Assembly: GCA_021772215.1 (NCBI GenBank)
Contig: JAJFMK010000006.1
Span: 1-16,636, forward strand
Source of the DNA: Chlamydiota bacterium
GTDB taxonomy: Bacteria > Chlamydiota > Chlamydiia > Chlamydiales > JAJFMK01
Direction: 5' to 3'
DNA: 16,636 nt
The notes under the pieces were generated by a model, which searched no databases, was not told where the DNA came from, and saw only the letters and a program-made list of their open reading frames with translations. The translations under genes were made by a program, and so were the position numbers. This document shows, piece after piece, positions 12,778-16,636 of the stretch (positions are counted from its first letter, which is position 1; every line of letters begins with the position of its first letter).

Positions 12778-13344
12778 ATGGATAGAAAAGAGAAAGAGAT
12801 CTTAGGTGCTATGGAGAAGCTAGGCGCCGCCCACGCCGATGAGGTTAACGCCTCTATCGAAACAGCGATATCCAATGTCATCGAACAGGGACTCGCTCCG
12901 CAAGAGGCGCTTAACATCCCTCCGAAGAAGATGGAGGCTCTCTACACCCAAGGCTATCAGCTCTACAACGCCGGAAGCTACAAGAAGGCGGGTAAGATCT
13001 TTGGCCTTCTCGTCATGCTCTCCAACACCGACCCGCGCTACTACATGGCTAACGGCGCCTGTCTTCATAAGGTAGGAAGATATGAGGAGGCGATCCAAAG
13101 CTATGGCATGGCGGCCAGCTACGACCCCACAAGCCCCATCCCCCTCTACCACGCCGTCGACTGCACCATGGAGATGGGAGATAAGATTTCAACCGTCACC
13201 CTCCTAGAGATGGTGATCCAGCGCTGCCGTGATGAGGAGCAGTATTCTCTCATCAAAGAGCGCTGCAAAATATTAAAAGAGGCGCTCGTCAATGAGATTA
13301 ACGAGCATGGCCTTGGCCCCGGAAAACGGGAGAAGAAAAAATGA
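12778..13344 (+). CDS. lcrH: LcrH/SycD-family T3SS chaperone with TPR repeats (second copy)
   Basis: The TPR core aligns without gaps to the first copy: ALYTQGYQLYNAGSYKKAG, YYMANGACLHKVGRYEEAI and PLYHAVDCTMEMGDKIS are the three repeat starts. It should chaperone a hydrophobic translocator in the cytoplasm before secretion. The start at 12778 is preferred because it gives 188 residues with the TPR core at nearly the same position (about residue 54) as in copy one (about 55), and an AGGGAGATAGG stretch lies just upstream. The frame stays open to a TTG at 12700, adding 26 residues (MVEKFGENVIQKAKN...). That start would place the hairpin's right arm inside the gene, and it has only a distant GAGGG, but it cannot be excluded. 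The end overlaps the 930-aa translocator gene by ATGA, marking that protein as its client. The tail is basic (GKREKKK). Confidence 0.88.
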   Translation: MDRKEKEILGAMEKLGAAHADEVNASIETAISNVIEQGLAPQEALNIPPKKMEALYTQGYQLYNAGSYKKAGKIFGLLVMLSNTDPRYYMANGACLHKVGRYEEAIQSYGMAASYDPTSPIPLYHAVDCTMEMGDKISTVTLLEMVIQRCRDEEQYSLIKERCKILKEALVNEINEHGLGPGKREKKK

Positions 13345-16133
13345 GTATTAATGTCGATAGGCAGTTCGAACATATCTTCGGTTTCGGTGAGGACCCCTCA
13401 GTCGAAAATCTCGAAGATATCGAATTTGTCGATGACGACTTTTTTGAGACCTTTAAGGATGAGTTAACAAACTCCGAGACGCTCACCGTAGAGGACTTTG
13501 AGGCTCTGCGTGATGTCAAGCTGCCCGATCCTCTCACCCAGGTCTATGCTGAGATGGCCGGCGTCGACTACCCTGAAGCTGCTTGGGCTGCAGGCGACCC
13601 TCAAGAGCTTCAAGAGATCACCAATAACTTAATCGACTCAATCCCCAACGACCCACCCCTTCGCCTCCAAGAGAAGGTCAAAGCCTACATAGCCGGCGTC
13701 AAAACCGACGACCCCGCCATTGGAAAGGCCGTTGTCGAACTCAAAGAGATGGCCTACTTCATCCAAAACATCCGCATCGGCGCCAATAAAAACCTCAACA
13801 CCCACCAGACAAACCAAAGAAACGCTGATATCCATTTTGCCCAAGGTGAATTTGGCACCGAGACCTTTGAGGCGATCTCCAATGTCTCCGGCGAGATCAA
13901 AAACAAAGAGGGCAGAACATCCCTCGCCGCCTACCTCACCATCTTAGCCGATGTGAACCTCAAATACCGTAACGTCCTCTACGAGGTGATGAACAAAGAC
14001 GGTATGGTGAGCCTCGAGTTAACAAACAGCCGCATGATGCTCCAAGAGGATAAGATGCAGCATCAGAAAATTTCAACCGACCGCCAGCAGCGCAAGCGCC
14101 GCAAGATGATCAAGAAGATGAAAGAGCAAAATAGATTGATGAAGGGTCTTGGAATTACGCTGATTATTGTAGGAACACTTTTGGCTGTGGCAAGTATGGG
14201 AACCTCGAGCGTTTTTTCGGCGACGCTATTTGCTATGGGTGCAGGAATGGCGGTTGGAGGATCAATGATGACGGCCCAATCAGAAGGAACAGATTTTGGG
14301 TCAGCAATTGCTAAGTCTGCTGCCGATGATTTTGGAAAAGATGGTGCTATGATACTTCTTATCTCTGTGGCTGTCGTTGCTGCAGCTCTGACCGCAGGAG
14401 GCGGTATGGCAATTGCTGCCGGTTCTACCTCTTTTGCTGCTAACTCCGCTCTAATTGGTGGTACAATCGTCATGTCAGCGATGATGCCTGCTGCGGTGGC
14501 TGCATATCAAGAAGAGCGCATTCAACATTACGAGAATAAAGGTAGTGAAAAGGCAGAGATGAAAGCAGCTCATGATGCGATGGTATTTTCCATTGCCTTT
14601 TCGGCAACAGTCCTGGTTGTTAGTGTCGGAGGAATGTATGGAGCATCAAGGGCAGGGACAACTGCGGCTCAAGCGGCCGATGATGCAGCCATCAAAGGTG
14701 CCCAAGGGGCCTCTGCTGGAGGAACAGGGTCGACAGGAGGAGGAACAGGATCGGCTGGAGGAGCCGGAGCAAAGGGTGGCGCTGCGGCAGGTACTGGATC
14801 TGGAGCTGCGGGGGCAGGGTCTGCCGCAGGAGCTGGAACCGCGGGTGGTAGTGGGGCAGCGTCTGGCGCAACTAAGGCTGCTCAGAGCACCTTTCAAAAG
14901 ATGGTTGAATCGGTGAAGAGCTCCGTGAGCGCAACATTCGATGCCATGCACGTGGCTGCTTTAAACATATCAGCCACTGCCCAGGCTTTTGAAGCAATTT
15001 CTCAGGGAACTCTCGCTGTTATCTCTGCGCAGCTGGCTCTTCAGCAGGGCGACATCGCTAAGATGAAGGCTCATACTGAGGCACACTTAACGATGATGAC
15101 AGCAGCTGTTGATGCTGTAAAGATGGCCTCTGAACAGATGTTAAAGGGAGCTGAGGGTATGCCGCAGCTGATCACCCAGGTCTCTGAAAACTTCACCCAA
15201 GCTATTGAGGATATGAGTAAGACCCTCAGCGCGATTACAAGTGGTCAGTCGGCTGCGCACTCGATGCAGAGCAGTGGTTCAACGGCTCCGTCGAAACCGA
15301 CAAAGCAGATGGAGGAGCAGGCAGCGCAGGCTGTGGCCGCACCTGCCGCCGCAGCTGCAGGTCAAGGAACGGTTTCAGGTGTTGAATCCAAGGCGATGAA
15401 CGAGGCTGCCTCGGCAAAAAAACAGTTTGCTATGCTAGCGATCATCCGCGCTGTTGCCTCAAATATTGCCAAAGCGCTAATTGCGCAAGGAATGAAGCCA
15501 AATGATGCCATGAAGGTGGCGATGTATCTTGCCACAACGCTTTTAAAAACCCTTGCTCAGACGCAGCAAAATGGTCTCAAGCTTCCCCCTGAACTTCAGT
15601 TAAAAGCTGAAGAGAATCCGGCCCTTTTAGCCCTTGCAGCGATGCTCTCTAAGTCGTCAAAGACAGATCCAGAACTTAAAAAGTTGATGGACTCCGATAA
15701 CTTAGCTGACCTCGGCGATTTGGGAGATGATAAAACGATGGATGAACTGATCAAAGTGTTAGAGAAGCTCTCCAAAGATGATCCAGAGATGGCTCAACTT
15801 CTCAGCTTAATTAAAGGATTAAGAGGCAATCCGGAGAGTCCCTTCTCCTTCGCCTTTAAGACCCTACAGGCGATGACAGCGGCTATTAACCTCTCCGGCG
15901 AAGATGTCGAGGGTGAAGAGAACAAGGAAGTGGGCGTTGGTAAGGTTGGTAAAGCGAGTGAAGCGGCCGAAGAGGTTGATATATTAGACCTTCTCCTCGG
16001 AGGTGAGGCACAAGTAGAATTGAAGTCACTAGAGGAGGAGGGTGATCCCCTCGCCATGCTTGGTGATCTACTAGGTAGTGGTGAAGAAGAGAAGAAAGAA
16101 TTAAACGTTGGTTTTCAATACATTAGGAGCTAA
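13341..16133 (+). CDS. IpaB/YopB/CopB-like T3SS translocator (SctE class), 930 aa
   Basis: The hydrophobic translocator would be secreted by the T3SS and inserted into host membrane as part of the pore. The N-terminal 260 residues are acidic then helical, ending in a basic stretch (RQQRKRRKMIKKMKEQ). Hydrophobic segments follow at about 270-313 (LGITLIIVGTLLAVASMG...), 335-390 (GAMILLISVAVVAAALTAGG...) and 412-436 (DAMVFSIAFSATVLVVSVGG). A Gly/Ala/Ser-rich linker spans about 457-510. An Ala-rich helical region (about 515-640) and an acidic C-terminus complete it. The hydrophobic core flanked by helices is the IpaB/YopB plan, but 930 residues is long; CopB-type proteins are usually nearer 500. 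The gene overlaps the LcrH-like gene by ATGA. Codon use shifts near 14130, from C-ending codons to GGA/GCT-rich ones, suggesting a mosaic gene. Confidence 0.72.
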   Translation: MSINVDRQFEHIFGFGEDPSVENLEDIEFVDDDFFETFKDELTNSETLTVEDFEALRDVKLPDPLTQVYAEMAGVDYPEAAWAAGDPQELQEITNNLIDSIPNDPPLRLQEKVKAYIAGVKTDDPAIGKAVVELKEMAYFIQNIRIGANKNLNTHQTNQRNADIHFAQGEFGTETFEAISNVSGEIKNKEGRTSLAAYLTILADVNLKYRNVLYEVMNKDGMVSLELTNSRMMLQEDKMQHQKISTDRQQRKRRKMIKKMKEQNRLMKGLGITLIIVGTLLAVASMGTSSVFSATLFAMGAGMAVGGSMMTAQSEGTDFGSAIAKSAADDFGKDGAMILLISVAVVAAALTAGGGMAIAAGSTSFAANSALIGGTIVMSAMMPAAVAAYQEERIQHYENKGSEKAEMKAAHDAMVFSIAFSATVLVVSVGGMYGASRAGTTAAQAADDAAIKGAQGASAGGTGSTGGGTGSAGGAGAKGGAAAGTGSGAAGAGSAAGAGTAGGSGAASGATKAAQSTFQKMVESVKSSVSATFDAMHVAALNISATAQAFEAISQGTLAVISAQLALQQGDIAKMKAHTEAHLTMMTAAVDAVKMASEQMLKGAEGMPQLITQVSENFTQAIEDMSKTLSAITSGQSAAHSMQSSGSTAPSKPTKQMEEQAAQAVAAPAAAAAGQGTVSGVESKAMNEAASAKKQFAMLAIIRAVASNIAKALIAQGMKPNDAMKVAMYLATTLLKTLAQTQQNGLKLPPELQLKAEENPALLALAAMLSKSSKTDPELKKLMDSDNLADLGDLGDDKTMDELIKVLEKLSKDDPEMAQLLSLIKGLRGNPESPFSFAFKTLQAMTAAINLSGEDVEGEENKEVGVGKVGKASEAAEEVDILDLLLGGEAQVELKSLEEEGDPLAMLGDLLGSGEEEKKELNVGFQYIRS

Positions 16134-16137
16134 TTTC

Positions 16138-16191
16138 TTAACGAAAAATTAACTGAAAAATGGTGCTAAATTAACGTTAACTTACTATAAT
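16138..16191 (+). promoter_or_regulatory. Candidate promoter with repeated TTAAC motifs before the last gene
   Basis: The 79-base AT-rich gap 16134-16212 holds a consensus TATAAT (16186-16191) but no good -35. TTAAC occurs four times, starting at 16138, 16149, 16171 and 16177. The first three are 11 and 22 bases apart, close to whole helical turns, and the last two lie in the overlapping palindromes TTAACGTTAA (16171-16180) and GTTAAC (16176-16181). This could be an operator or activator site replacing a -35. AT-rich DNA makes such matches easier by chance. Confidence 0.35.
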
Positions 16192-16212
16192 TAAAGAAGA
16201 TGAGGTGGTGAT

Positions 16213-16636
16213 ATGGTTGAAAATATTGGTGGTGGCCCAGCAGCCCCACAAGTTCTACCAGATATTAGTCAAGAGAGAGCCGCTCTTCTTGATCAGCTAA
16301 GTGGACGAGAGAGTATCGCTCAGCAGCTGTTAGCGGGTGAGTTTGAACTCAATGAGCAGCAGCTCACACAAGAGGCTGAGGCGTTAGCAGAAGAGATCGA
16401 GTTTTATCAAAACAAGGCGAAGCAAAAGAATGTCGACAAGAAGTGGGTTAAAGATAAAGGCAGCGAACTCGAAGGCTTAGTGCATAAGATGGAAGAGGAT
16501 CTTCTTTTACTCAAAAAACTGCTCACAGCAGCTAAAGAGGGAAAGGGACTCCAAGATGATGTCTTAGGCGATCTATCTCCCGAGGCGGTCGAGAAGATGG
16601 TGGCCGGATTAAAGGGAAAAGGCCGTTCTCTAGTGA
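16213..16636 (+). CDS. Partial gene: N-terminus of a putative T3SS secreted protein/translocator partner
   Basis: An open frame starts at ATG 16213, preceded by GAGGTGG 4-5 bases upstream, and runs to the window end without a stop (141 codons visible). The N-terminus (MVENIGGGPAAPQVLPD) is small and polar like the other T3SS-linked proteins here. Then come charged helical stretches with coiled-coil character (LNEQQLTQEAEALAEEIEFY, VHKMEEDLLLLKKLLTAA) and a Lys/Gly-rich segment where the window stops. No hydrophobic segment is visible yet. In Chlamydia the copB translocator gene is followed by copD, so this could be the second translocator (SctB/CopD class). That rests on position only; an effector or accessory protein is equally possible. 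Confidence 0.7.
   Translation, partial: MVENIGGGPAAPQVLPDISQERAALLDQLSGRESIAQQLLAGEFELNEQQLTQEAEALAEEIEFYQNKAKQKNVDKKWVKDKGSELEGLVHKMEEDLLLLKKLLTAAKEGKGLQDDVLGDLSPEAVEKMVAGLKGKGRSLV

Noticed and set aside
14063..14473. 136-codon minus-strand open frame inside the 930-aa gene, and other antisense frames such as 11420-11743, 12820-13152 and 14646-14951
   Set aside because: These mirror the codon bias of the plus-strand genes, lack ribosome binding sites and have low-complexity products, so they read as shadows.
14716..14868. Gly/Ala-rich repetitive stretch, considered as a tandem DNA repeat or CRISPR-like array
   Set aside because: The repetition is low-complexity coding for a Gly/Ala/Ser linker; no constant repeat length or spacer pattern is present.

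Overview
The window looks like a chromosomal segment from a Chlamydiota-like bacterium, probably an environmental (non-Chlamydiaceae) lineage. The phylum is inferred from gene content: two LcrH/SycD-type type III secretion (T3SS) chaperones interleaved with membrane-active, translocator-like proteins, plus an RsbU/SpoIIE-like protein. The genus cannot be named from the sequence. No rRNA, tRNA, CRISPR array or transposase gene was seen, and no gene-free stretch exceeds about 220 bases.

Positions 1-2913 form a mixed accessory block. It opens with a SpoIIE/RsbU-like phosphatase domain whose metal-binding acidic residues appear to be lost, possibly the end of a longer gene. A small lysine-rich protein of unknown function follows. 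Next is an AT-rich toxin-antitoxin pair of the HI1419/HI1420 (HigBA-like) type, with a palindrome over its promoter. A YjdF (DUF2992) protein and a convergent nitroreductase close the block.

Positions 2914-3134 are a divergent regulatory region. It holds a good promoter for the nitroreductase and a -10 element, leader hairpin and ribosome binding site for the large rightward array.

Positions 3135 to the window end form one long same-strand array. Four large proteins that I cannot assign to a family come first (833, 569, 365 and 667 aa). The 365- and 667-aa proteins are paralogues that share a gapless 57-residue C-terminus. Then come two chaperone/partner pairs: LcrH-like plus a 496-aa protein with hydrophobic segments, and LcrH-like plus a 930-aa IpaB/YopB/CopB-like translocator. 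A further gene is cut by the window end. Gene junctions are tight: stop-start abutment at 11120/11121 and an ATGA overlap at 13341-13344. Several junctions carry RNA hairpins at or beside ribosome binding sites, and there are candidate internal promoters at about 10513-10541 and 16186-16191.

The best reading is an enlarged T3SS translocon/secreted-protein locus. The LcrH proteins would hold the hydrophobic translocators before secretion. The four upstream proteins would be secreted partners such as tip, filament or effector proteins. That last role is inference from context and architecture, and this group is the most likely undescribed system in the window.
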